Positions 9,552 through 17,545 of a stretch of DNA of 64,000 nucleotides are shown in pieces; position 1 is the stretch's first letter; every line of letters starts with the position of its first letter. The stretch is from assembly GCA_017427885.1 (NCBI GenBank), contig JAFRRW010000006.1, positions 1 to 64,000 on the forward strand. Reading direction: 5' to 3'. The stretch comes from Bacteroidales bacterium. Lineage in GTDB: Bacteria; Bacteroidota; Bacteroidia; Bacteroidales; UBA932. Made by a program: the position numbers and the translations under genes. The notes under the pieces are model-generated. The model saw nothing but the letters and a program-made list of their open reading frames with translations, was not told the origin of the DNA and searched no databases.

Positions 9552-11393
9552 ATGCGTCATAGGGTCATTGATGTCAACGATGTGGTGGTGAGGTTCGCGG
9601 GGGACTCGGGAGACGGTATGCAGCTTACGGGATCCCTGTTCGCCAACACCTCGGCCATCTATGGAAACGAGCTTTCCACATTCCCGGATTACCCTGCCGA
9701 GATCAGGGCGCCCCACGACACCGTCTCAGGCGTGTCGGGATTCCAGGTCCATATCGGGAACTCCGATGTGAACACCCCGGGTGATTACTGCGACCTGCTC
9801 GTCGTGATGAACCCTGCGGCGCTGATGGCCAATGCCAGGTGGTGCAAGCGGAATGCGATGATAATCGCCGACGCTGACGCTTTCACCGAAGCCGCCATCA
9901 GGAGGGCAGGGTTCAAGACGGACGACCCGTTCACCGAACTCAAGGTGGATGACAGGACCCTGATAGTGGTTCCCATCACGACCCTCACCGAGGAAAGCCT
10001 CAAGGAGACGGGAATGGACATCAAGTCCGTACACAAGTGCAAGAACATGTTCACCCTCGGGATGGCCTGTTTCATCTATGACAGGCCCCTGGACTACACC
10101 CTGAATTATATCGAGGGCAAGTTCGGGACGAAACATCCCGAGATGGTGGCCCCCAACCAGAAGGTCCTCAGGGACGGCTACAATTATGCCGCCAACCTCC
10201 AGATGGTCGCCGACACCTACCACATTGCCCCGGCGAACCTCAAGAAGGGTCTCTACAGGAACATCACCGGCAACCAGGCCACTGCCTGGGGCCTTATGGC
10301 CGCCGCGGAGAAAAGCGGCCTACAGCTCTTCTGCGGCTCCTATCCCATAACCCCCGCGACCGCCATCCTCGAGGAACTGGCCATATACAAGAGCCTGGGC
10401 GTCAAGACGATGCAGTGCGAGGACGAAATTTCCGGCATTTGCACGGCCATCGGGGCCTCTTATGCCGGCAGCCTGGCCGTGACGACTACTTCCGGCCCCG
10501 GCCTCTCCCTCAAGAGCGAGGCCCTCGGCCTTGCCGTGATGACCGAACTTCCCCTCGTAGTGGTCGATGTCCAGAGGGCTGGCCCTTCCACGGGAATACC
10601 CACCAAGACGGAGCAGACCGACCTCGACCAGGCCCTGTACGGGCGGAATGGCGAATGCCCCCTCCCCGTCATAGCGGCCCATTCTCCGGCCCACTGCTTC
10701 GACGCGGCGTTCAATGCGGCGAAGATAGCCCTCGAGCATATGACCCCGGTCCTCCTCCTTTCCGAGGGCTTCCTCGGGAACGGCAGCGAGCCATGGCTCA
10801 TACCTTCGATGTCGGAATATCCCGAAATAAAGCCGCCCTTTGCCAAGGCCCTTCCCGCTGACGGGAAATTCAAACCCTTCGAGAGGGATCCCGAGACGCT
10901 TGTTCCCCGCTGGGCCCTTCCAGGCCAGAAAGGCTTCGAGCACAGGGTCGGAGGTCTCGAGAAGAACCACGACGGAGTGCTTTCCTCCGATCCCGCCAAC
11001 CACCAGCTAATGGTGGAGGAAAGGGCGGCGAAGGTTCAGAAGATCGCGGATTTCATCCCTGAACTCCGTGTGGACGGTCCCGAAAGCGGAGACCTTCTCG
11101 TAGTCGGCTGGGGCGGAACCCTCGGTCATATCCTTTCCGCCGTGAACGAACTCAGGGCCGAAGGACGTACGGTTTCCCAGGCCCATTTCGACTATATATT
11201 CCCGGTACCCCGCAACACAGGCGAGGTCTTCGGGAGGTTCGGGAAAATACTAGTCTGCGAACTCAACTGCGGCCAGTTCGCGAATTATCTCCGAACCCTC
11301 TTCCCCCAGGCCGACATAATCAAGTGCAACAAGGTCCAGGGCCAGCCGTTCCTGGTCAGCGAACTCAAGGACGCGATAACGGAGGCTCTTTAA
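9552..11393 (+). CDS. korA: 2-oxoglutarate:ferredoxin oxidoreductase, alpha (gamma-alpha fused) subunit
   Basis: 613 residues. The N-terminal about 190 residues are the gamma-type domain (VVRFAGDSGDGMQLTGSLFA); residues about 215-610 are the pyrimidine-binding and domain II region (QLFCGSYPITPATAILEEL, MQCEDEISGICTAIGASYAG). With KorB it oxidatively decarboxylates a 2-oxoacid, most likely 2-oxoglutarate, to the acyl-CoA and reduces ferredoxin, or runs in reverse. korB starts two bases after the stop. Exact substrate (2-oxoglutarate versus another 2-oxoacid) is by family similarity. Confidence 0.92.
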   Translation: MRHRVIDVNDVVVRFAGDSGDGMQLTGSLFANTSAIYGNELSTFPDYPAEIRAPHDTVSGVSGFQVHIGNSDVNTPGDYCDLLVVMNPAALMANARWCKRNAMIIADADAFTEAAIRRAGFKTDDPFTELKVDDRTLIVVPITTLTEESLKETGMDIKSVHKCKNMFTLGMACFIYDRPLDYTLNYIEGKFGTKHPEMVAPNQKVLRDGYNYAANLQMVADTYHIAPANLKKGLYRNITGNQATAWGLMAAAEKSGLQLFCGSYPITPATAILEELAIYKSLGVKTMQCEDEISGICTAIGASYAGSLAVTTTSGPGLSLKSEALGLAVMTELPLVVVDVQRAGPSTGIPTKTEQTDLDQALYGRNGECPLPVIAAHSPAHCFDAAFNAAKIALEHMTPVLLLSEGFLGNGSEPWLIPSMSEYPEIKPPFAKALPADGKFKPFERDPETLVPRWALPGQKGFEHRVGGLEKNHDGVLSSDPANHQLMVEERAAKVQKIADFIPELRVDGPESGDLLVVGWGGTLGHILSAVNELRAEGRTVSQAHFDYIFPVPRNTGEVFGRFGKILVCELNCGQFANYLRTLFPQADIIKCNKVQGQPFLVSELKDAITEAL

Positions 11394-11395
11394 CT

Positions 11396-12415
11396 ATGGC
11401 AACACTTTCTTTCAAGGATTTCAAGTCGGACCAGGAGGTCCGCTGGTGCCCCGGCTGCGGCGACCACGCCGTCCTCGCGGCCCTGCAGAGGGCCCTTCCA
11501 AAGGTAAGCCAGGCCCTTAACTATGAAAAGGAACGCTATGTGGTGGTTTCCGGTATCGGCTGTTCTTCCAGGCTTCCTTATTATATGGACACCTATGGTT
11601 TCCACAGCATCCACGGCCGCGCCACGGCGGTCGCCACCGGCATCAAGGTGGCTAACCCCTGGCTTACGGTATGGCAGGCTTGCGGAGACGGGGACGCCCT
11701 CGCCATCGGCGGAAACCATTTCATCCACGCCATCAGGCGCAACGTGGACATCAACATAGTCCTTTTCAATAACCAGATCTACGGCCTCACCAAGGGACAG
11801 TATTCCCCGACTTCCAAGTTCGGAGCCATCACCAAGACGTCTCCCTACGGGACGGTCGAGCCTCCGTTCAACCCCGGAAGCCTCGTGCTCGGAGCCAAGG
11901 GCACCTTCTTCGCCCGCAGCCTCGATGTCACCCTTCCCCTTACCGAGGAGATAATGACTGCGGCGGCCCTCCACGACGGTTGCTCCGTGATGGAGATGCT
12001 CACCAACTGCGTCATCTTCAACGACGGGGCCCACAAGTCCATATCCGATCCCTCCTTCAGGGAGGACAGGACCATAGTCCTCCGTCACGGGGAGAAGATG
12101 ATCTTCGGTAAGAACCATGACAAAGGACTGGTGCTCAACGGAATGGGTCTCAGGGTGGTAACGCTCGGAGAGGGCGGGTTCACCGAAGAGGACGTCCTCG
12201 TGCATGACGCCCACTGCAGGAACGCCGGCATCCATATGATGCTCGCCGACATGAAGCAGCCCGATTTCCCGGTCGCCCTCGGAGTCATCAGGGATGTGAA
12301 GGAAGCCACATACGACGACGGGGTCCGCGACCAGGTGAAGGAAGTCACCGCAAAGTCTCCGATCCGCTGCATGGACGACCTGCTCCGCAGCGGTTCCACA
12401 TGGGAAATAAAATAG
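11396..12415 (+). CDS. korB: 2-oxoglutarate:ferredoxin oxidoreductase, beta subunit
   Basis: 339 residues from the ATG at 11396; a longer reading frame would overlap korA by 70 bases and lacks family similarity in the extension. The thiamine diphosphate-binding core is clear: VRWCPGCGDHAVLAALQ near the start (CPGCG is the family hallmark) and WQACGDGDALAIGGNHFIH, followed by NNQIYGLTKGQYSPTS. It forms the catalytic complex with KorA. gdhA follows 29 bases downstream; together they link 2-oxoglutarate, succinyl-CoA and glutamate. Confidence 0.95.
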   Translation: MATLSFKDFKSDQEVRWCPGCGDHAVLAALQRALPKVSQALNYEKERYVVVSGIGCSSRLPYYMDTYGFHSIHGRATAVATGIKVANPWLTVWQACGDGDALAIGGNHFIHAIRRNVDINIVLFNNQIYGLTKGQYSPTSKFGAITKTSPYGTVEPPFNPGSLVLGAKGTFFARSLDVTLPLTEEIMTAAALHDGCSVMEMLTNCVIFNDGAHKSISDPSFREDRTIVLRHGEKMIFGKNHDKGLVLNGMGLRVVTLGEGGFTEEDVLVHDAHCRNAGIHMMLADMKQPDFPVALGVIRDVKEATYDDGVRDQVKEVTAKSPIRCMDDLLRSGSTWEIK

Positions 12416-12444
12416 ATCGATAACATATATAATATAACGCTATT

Positions 12445-13788
12445 ATGAAGACAAGCGAAATTATGGCAAGGCTCCAGGCCAAGCACCCTGGAGAGAACGA
12501 GTACCTCCAGGCAGTGCAGGAAGTGCTCGAGAGCATCGAGGAAGTCTACAACCAGCATCCCGAGTTCGAGAAGGCCAGGATAGTGGAAAGGATGGTCGAG
12601 CCCGACCGCATCTACACTTTCCGTGTGACCTGGGTTGACGACAGGGGAGAGATCCAGACCAACCTCGGCTACCGCGTACAGTTCAACAGCGCCATCGGCC
12701 CCTACAAGGGCGGGCTCCGTTTCCACAGGGCGGTCACGCCTTCGATGCTCAAGTTCCTGGGCTTCGAGCAGACCTTCAAGAACGCCCTCACCACCCTTCC
12801 TATGGGCGGTGGAAAGGGCGGCTCCGATTTCGACCCGGTAGGAAAGAGCGACGACGAGATCATGCGTTTCTGCCAGGCCTTCATGCTCGAACTCTGGCGC
12901 TGCATCGGTCCCGACGAGGACGTGCCTGCAGGTGACGTGGGCGTGGGCGGCCGCGAGATCGGCTACCTCGACGGAATGTACCGCAAACTCGCCCGCCAGT
13001 ACAACACCGGCGTGCTTACCGGCAAGGGAATGACCTGGGGAGGTTCCATCCTCCGTCCCGAGGCCACCGGCTACGGTGCGATGTATTTCGCCCATCTGGC
13101 CCTCGCCAGGGTAGGAAAGGACCTTGCGGGACAGAAGATATCCCTCTCCGGCTTCGGCAACGTGGCCTGGGGTGCGGCTAAGAAGGCCGTCCAGCTCGGC
13201 GCCAAGGTAGTCGCCGTTTCAGGTCCCGACGGAGTCTGCGAGATTCCCGACGGCATCACCGAGGAGATGATCGACTATATGCTCGTGATGCGCGCCTCCA
13301 ACCGCAACAGGGTTGAGGACATGGCCGACAAGTTCCCCGGCAAGGCGTTCTTCACCGCCGGAAAGAAGAGCTGGAGCGTTCCCGTGGACATCGCTTTCCC
13401 CAGCGCTTTCCAGAACGAGCTCAGCCTCGAGGACGCTAAGGAACTCAAGAAGAACGGCTGCTGGGCAGTCTTCGAGATCTCCAATATGGGCTGCCAGCCC
13501 GATGCCATCCACTGGATGCAGCACAACGGGATCCTCTTCGCTCCCGGCAAGGCCGTGAACGCGGGCGGAGTGGCCACCAGCGGCCTTGAGATGACCCAGA
13601 ACGCCGAGCACCTCAGCTGGACTGCCGACGAGGTCGACAACAGGCTCCACCACATCATGGCCGCCATCCACGAGCAGTGCGTCAAGTACGGTTCACTTGA
13701 AGACGGTACCGTAGATTATGTGAAGGGCGCCAACATCGCCGGCTTCATGAAGGTCGCCCAGGCCATGCTCGAGCAGGGCACGATCTAG
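12445..13788 (+). CDS. gdhA: Glutamate dehydrogenase (hexameric, probably NADP-dependent)
   Basis: 447 residues, the size of the small hexameric enzymes. It interconverts 2-oxoglutarate plus ammonia and glutamate. Substrate-binding and catalytic segments: GPYKGGLRFHRAVTPSMLKF, LTTLPMGGGKGGSDFDP and GDVGVGGREIGYL. The dinucleotide fold is at ISLSGFGNVAWGAAKKAVQL. Assignment to the NADP type rests on overall similarity to the anabolic enzymes and is not proven. No -7 box is visible in the 29-base gap, so it is probably read with korAB. A palindromic repeat and a terminator follow. Confidence 0.95.
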   Translation: MKTSEIMARLQAKHPGENEYLQAVQEVLESIEEVYNQHPEFEKARIVERMVEPDRIYTFRVTWVDDRGEIQTNLGYRVQFNSAIGPYKGGLRFHRAVTPSMLKFLGFEQTFKNALTTLPMGGGKGGSDFDPVGKSDDEIMRFCQAFMLELWRCIGPDEDVPAGDVGVGGREIGYLDGMYRKLARQYNTGVLTGKGMTWGGSILRPEATGYGAMYFAHLALARVGKDLAGQKISLSGFGNVAWGAAKKAVQLGAKVVAVSGPDGVCEIPDGITEEMIDYMLVMRASNRNRVEDMADKFPGKAFFTAGKKSWSVPVDIAFPSAFQNELSLEDAKELKKNGCWAVFEISNMGCQPDAIHWMQHNGILFAPGKAVNAGGVATSGLEMTQNAEHLSWTADEVDNRLHHIMAAIHEQCVKYGSLEDGTVDYVKGANIAGFMKVAQAMLEQGTI

Positions 13789-13815
13789 TGTCATTCCTGG
13801 CTTGACCGGGCATCT
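13789..13815 (+). repeat. REP-like palindrome, copy 1
   Basis: A 27-base element immediately after the gdhA stop with core CCTGG CTTGA CCGGG and flanks TGTCATT / CATCT. A second copy with five differences lies at the same position relative to another stop codon (40881-40907). The arms can pair (with one G-U) to form a short hairpin. Confidence 0.5.
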
Positions 13816-13848
13816 TCGACGGAAGTATTTGATTATCAGATAAATATA

Positions 13849-13881
13849 AAAAGGACTTATGAATTTTTCATAAGTCCTTTT
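13849..13881. terminator. Bidirectional terminator between gdhA and the 13.9-17.5 kb unit
   Basis: Perfect 15-bp stem: AAAAGGACTTATGAA at 13849-13863 and its complement at 13867-13881, loop TTT. The A-run on one side and T-run on the other let it work for both converging transcripts. Confidence 0.85.
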
Positions 13882-13912
13882 CGTTTAAACTAGACTATAA
13901 GCCGATAATGAA

Positions 13913-14587
13913 TTACGCTTCATCAATGACAACATCTCTGATAACCCTGTGACCCCTGTATTCGTTGCGGAATGAAAAGAAAAGGAAAACAAGGCTAATG
14001 ATTGTCGAGAATACGAAGATGATTTTGAAAGTCAAAATCGAAAAAAGAGAGAATGGGGGGATAGAAGATAATGTAGATGAAGTAATAATTAGTTTTAATG
14101 TCCATAGCCCACCGAAACAGAAAACAAAGATAAAGAGAGGGACTGGTAAGGATTTGATGATGGACTTTGGTATTGAAAGGTAAACATCGGCGCAATGCCT
14201 TTCAATGATGTGATTGGTTCCGTCAACTTTAAATGTTAAAATATTATATACAGTTAAATCATTGTTTCTTGAATATTCCAATGCCTTTGGGTAGACATTC
14301 TCGAATTGGAACCATCCGCACGAAATCTCGATTACATTCCTTGTCAAGCAGTAATCGACACTGGAATCAATAAGTTCATCCTCTTCAGTCCGGTCCCTTC
14401 CGTTCATCGCCGGGAATTCATTCAGCATATTAAGATAGCACTTTCGAAGTGGATTGCATAATACATTGCAATCGTCATACAAAGATGGATCCGTAGAATC
14501 TATTTCTTTTTTAATCCAGTCATAATACATTGAAATGTCTTTTGGTAAGGCAGGATTCCTTTTGATAATAAATAACTCTCGGCTCAT
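13913..14587 (-). CDS. Uncharacterised A+T-rich protein with C-terminal membrane hairpin
   Basis: 224 residues, function unknown. The first about 120 residues are soluble. The pattern NMLNEFPAMNG, then SVDYCLTRNVIEIS, GWFQFENVYPKALEYS and YNI recalls small proteins seen by memory in immunity-gene neighbourhoods (FPPLNGP ... DYSIGRDVIYAAFAW ... AY), but no family name can be given. Two strong membrane segments (about 146-168 and 183-207) are separated by a short loop, and a charged tail follows. Base composition is much more A+T-rich than all neighbours, suggesting recent acquisition. It starts 9 bases after the dehydrogenase fusion stop and is probably cotranscribed with it. Confidence 0.7.
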   Translation of the reverse strand: MSRELFIIKRNPALPKDISMYYDWIKKEIDSTDPSLYDDCNVLCNPLRKCYLNMLNEFPAMNGRDRTEEDELIDSSVDYCLTRNVIEISCGWFQFENVYPKALEYSRNNDLTVYNILTFKVDGTNHIIERHCADVYLSIPKSIIKSLPVPLFIFVFCFGGLWTLKLIITSSTLSSIPPFSLFSILTFKIIFVFSTIISLVFLFFSFRNEYRGHRVIRDVVIDEA

Positions 14588-14596
14588 GATGAGTAT

Positions 14597-16597
14597 CTAT
14601 TTGTAAAACTTCCGGACCAGGTTCAGTTTCTTGCCGTAGGGGGGCTTGAGGAGGTCGAAATTGAGGCAGGAGGATTTGAGGAGGACGGATTTGCGGTGGG
14701 AGAAGGTCTCGAAACCGGTGCGGCCGTGATAGGCGCCCATGCCGGAATTGCCGACACCTCCGAAGGGAAGGTTTTCGTTGCCGAGGTGCATCACCGTGTC
14801 GTTCACGCATCCGCCCCCGAAGGAAACCTGTGACAGGACGGAACGGACGGTCCGGCGGCTCCTGGAGAATATGTACAGGGAAAGGGGTTTCTCTCCTTCT
14901 TTGACCTTGTCAATGACTTCGGTCTGAATGTCTTCGAATGTGATGACGGGCAGGACGGGACCGAAGATTTCATCCTGCATCGCCGGGTCGTCCCAGGAAC
15001 AGCCGTCCAGGACGGTGGGAGAGATGTAGTTCGTTTCAGGATCGGTGAATCCTCCAGCCGCGACGGAAGGGGAACCGTCCCTGGGGATGAGGGAGGCAAC
15101 CCTGTCGAAGTGCCGCCTCCCTGCCATGAGCGTCATCTCCGCCGGACGGACGGAAATGTCGCCGAAGAAATCGGCAATGACCTGCCGCATCGTCCGGATG
15201 AATTCATCGTGGACCGAGGTGTGGACCAGGACATAGTCCGGGGCGACGCAGGTCTGTCCGGCATTGAGGAACTTGCCCTTTGCGATCCGTTCGCAGGCGA
15301 GCCGCACCGGAGCGTCGGCACAGACTATGGCGGGACTCTTTCCGCCGAGTTCGAGAGTCACGGGAGTAAGGTGCTTCGAGGCGGCCGCCATCACGATTTT
15401 CCCAACCCGGGGGCTGCCGGTGAAGAAGATGTAGTCGAACCTTCGTGCAAGAAGATCGTCGTTGTTAACCGAGGCGTCCGCCACTTCGACGACATCCGGA
15501 GGGAAGGTTTCTTTCAAAAGGGAGGACAGTAGGCCGGACACGGCAGGTGTCTGCCTGGAAGGCTTGATGACGGCGGTGTTGCCGGCCGCAAGGGCTGCGG
15601 CAAGGGGAGCTGCGGCAAGGTGCAGGGGATAGTTGAAAGGTCCGATAATCAGGACTTTGCCGTATGGTTCATATAGAATCCTGCTCTTGCCGGGCCATAG
15701 GACTAGGGGAGTGGGGACTGCCGTCGGCTCCATCCAGTCACGCAGGTGGCCGATGGTGTGGCGGATACAGTTGTACAGGTAACCGATTTCAGTGGTATAT
15801 ACCTCGAAGGCCCCTTTGCCGAAATCGCTTTCGAAGGCTTTCAGGAATTCCGTTTCCCGCCCCTTCAGCGCATCCTGCAGGGCGTAGAGCCTCCTGGCCC
15901 GGACACCGAACTCCATTTTCTCCCATTCATATATCTCTTCGGCCGCAAGGGAAACCGCCACGATGGCCTGTGCGGTGATGTATGTGGACATTACGATGAG
16001 GCCGAGCCGGGGGACAGCCTTGTCCGTGAATGCTCCCGTGGCTACGAAATAATCCGAGAATGCGAAGAGGAGGAATCCGAAGGCGGTCAGCAGGTAAAGG
16101 GGTTTCTTCCGGTCGATGGCGGCGATCAGGCAGGTGGTGACGAGGACTGCGAACACGGATGCATAGAGGGGGACGCAGACGCCGAGAACCCCGTCAAGAC
16201 CGAAACTGCCTGCAAGGTAGAGGAAAACAGCAAGAAGGGCTGCCAACAGCAGTATGGATGCGATTTTGCCGGAGATTCCCTTGACTTTCCACGGTGCTGG
16301 CAGGGTGCAGAAATATAATATATGTCCCAGGAAGAAGGCCGCCATTCCGGCAAGGAAACAGCCTGGGCCCGGGAGCATCAGGAAAATGTCCCCGACTGCT
16401 CCCGCCAGAAGGGCTGCGACCAGGGTGAAGATCCGGTGTCCCCGGACTCCGTGTTCCTTCATCCAAAGGAAGACCGCCAGAGTCAGGAGGGGCATCAGCA
16501 GCGGTTTGGACACTATATGGAGCAGGGGTATGCCGGCCAGATGCCCGGCAAGGTTCACCGCCGTCGCGGCTATGAATGGAATGAAAGGATATCTCAT
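14597..16597 (-). CDS. YhhN-family (lysoplasmalogenase-like) membrane domain fused to aldehyde dehydrogenase
   Basis: 666 residues in one uninterrupted frame. Residues 1-220 form about seven to eight membrane helices of the YhhN/TMEM86 family, with the acidic positions in GDIFLML (Asp70) and FSDYF (Asp182) that match the family's conserved aspartates as recalled. In animals this family hydrolyses the vinyl-ether bond of lysoplasmalogen, freeing a fatty aldehyde. Residues about 225-666 are a class 3 type aldehyde dehydrogenase: IIGPFNYPLHL, NTAVIKPS, VTLELGGKSP (Glu416), NAGQTC (Cys450) and NENLPFGGVGNSGMG, all intact. The inferred role is channelling the aldehyde made in the membrane domain into oxidation to fatty acid. 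It lies 39 bases after the esterase gene. ATG start. Confidence 0.85.
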   Translation of the reverse strand: MRYPFIPFIAATAVNLAGHLAGIPLLHIVSKPLLMPLLTLAVFLWMKEHGVRGHRIFTLVAALLAGAVGDIFLMLPGPGCFLAGMAAFFLGHILYFCTLPAPWKVKGISGKIASILLLAALLAVFLYLAGSFGLDGVLGVCVPLYASVFAVLVTTCLIAAIDRKKPLYLLTAFGFLLFAFSDYFVATGAFTDKAVPRLGLIVMSTYITAQAIVAVSLAAEEIYEWEKMEFGVRARRLYALQDALKGRETEFLKAFESDFGKGAFEVYTTEIGYLYNCIRHTIGHLRDWMEPTAVPTPLVLWPGKSRILYEPYGKVLIIGPFNYPLHLAAAPLAAALAAGNTAVIKPSRQTPAVSGLLSSLLKETFPPDVVEVADASVNNDDLLARRFDYIFFTGSPRVGKIVMAAASKHLTPVTLELGGKSPAIVCADAPVRLACERIAKGKFLNAGQTCVAPDYVLVHTSVHDEFIRTMRQVIADFFGDISVRPAEMTLMAGRRHFDRVASLIPRDGSPSVAAGGFTDPETNYISPTVLDGCSWDDPAMQDEIFGPVLPVITFEDIQTEVIDKVKEGEKPLSLYIFSRSRRTVRSVLSQVSFGGGCVNDTVMHLGNENLPFGGVGNSGMGAYHGRTGFETFSHRKSVLLKSSCLNFDLLKPPYGKKLNLVRKFYK

Positions 16598-16636
16598 ATT
16601 ACCGAACTACCGCCCTCAGCCAAAGGCCAGGTGATG

Positions 16637-17491
16637 TCAGTCGAAGTTCCTGGAAGCGAAGGGAAGGGCCCAGCGGAGAGCCAGGTGCCAGTATTCCCAG
16701 TTGTGGACGCCGTTGCGGACGCGCAGCTCGCTCTTCACCTTGCGGTTCCTCATTTTCTGGTGGAAGGCCACGTTGAGGTCGAACAGGAAGTCGTCGTCAC
16801 CACAGTCGATGAACCATTTGACAGTCCTGAGGGCTGCGAGTGTCCCTTCGTCGGCATTGTCTATGAAATCCAGGGCGGAGTGGTTGCGTACGGCCTCGCA
16901 TACATAATAGAGGCAGTCTTTCTCGACACCGCTGCCAACCTCTCCCATCGGGTTGTCCAGCCAGGCGCTCATCGCATAGCAGCTGGAGAACTTGTCGGGA
17001 TGCCTCTGGGCATAGACAGTGCTGCCTCCTCCTCCCATCGAAAGGCCCATCACGGCCCTGTGTCCCTTGTTGGAGATGATGCGGTACTTCGCTTCCACGG
17101 CCGGCATGAACTCGGTGAAGAAGAAATCCTCGTATCTCCATCCCGGCATGTTGAAATATCCGTTCCAGGTATGATGGGTGTCGGGCCCGCCTGCATTCGG
17201 CATCACGATGACCATTTCCCCTGCCTCGCCGGTGCCGATGAGCTCGTCCACGACGGTCTGCATGTTGCCTTTCCTCACCCAGGCGGTGTAGTCGTCGCTG
17301 AGTCCGTGCAGCAGGTACACTACCGGGTATGATTTCCCGCTCTCGGCGAAGCCGTCGGGAAGATATACGTTGTATTTGACCTGGGCGTCAAGGATATTGC
17401 TCCTGAGGCTGTCGGTGACCACTTTGCCTGCCAGTGCGGAGATGGCCGGCACCAGTGTCAGCAGGCAGAAAAGAAACAGGTGTTTTTTCAT
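16637..17491 (-). CDS. Secreted alpha/beta-hydrolase esterase (EstD/FrmB/antigen-85-like)
   Basis: 284 residues. Signal peptide about 1-21 (ends ALAG). The fold and motifs match the S-formylglutathione hydrolase/feruloyl esterase group: YPVVYLLHGLSDDYTAW (oxyanion region), nucleophile Ser151 in GLSMGGGG, acidic residue in DCGDDDFLFD (about 230-238) and His263 in NGVHNWEYW. It should hydrolyse carboxylic esters in the periplasm or outside the cell. The gene leads the unit with the YhhN-dehydrogenase fusion, so a lipid substrate is possible; acetylxylan or feruloyl esterase activity is the main alternative. Confidence 0.85.
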   Translation of the reverse strand: MKKHLFLFCLLTLVPAISALAGKVVTDSLRSNILDAQVKYNVYLPDGFAESGKSYPVVYLLHGLSDDYTAWVRKGNMQTVVDELIGTGEAGEMVIVMPNAGGPDTHHTWNGYFNMPGWRYEDFFFTEFMPAVEAKYRIISNKGHRAVMGLSMGGGGSTVYAQRHPDKFSSCYAMSAWLDNPMGEVGSGVEKDCLYYVCEAVRNHSALDFIDNADEGTLAALRTVKWFIDCGDDDFLFDLNVAFHQKMRNRKVKSELRVRNGVHNWEYWHLALRWALPFASRNFD

Positions 17492-17511
17492 ATCGGATGG
17501 TATTGGTGTTC

Positions 17512-17519
17512 CAAAAATA
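17512..17519 (-). promoter_or_regulatory. -7 promoter box for the esterase/YhhN-dehydrogenase unit
   Basis: Minus-strand TATTTTTG, 20 bases before the esterase ATG. No good -33 element is visible. Confidence 0.5.
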
Positions 17520-17530
17520 ATGAAAATTCT

Positions 17531-17538
17531 TATATTTG
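17531..17538 (+). promoter_or_regulatory. -7 promoter box for the purine permease, 7 bases from the ATG
   Basis: TATATTTG followed by TTTTACC and the ATG at 17546. This spacing predicts a near-leaderless transcript. It faces away from the esterase box at 17512-17519. Confidence 0.5.
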
Positions 17539-17545
17539 TTTTACC

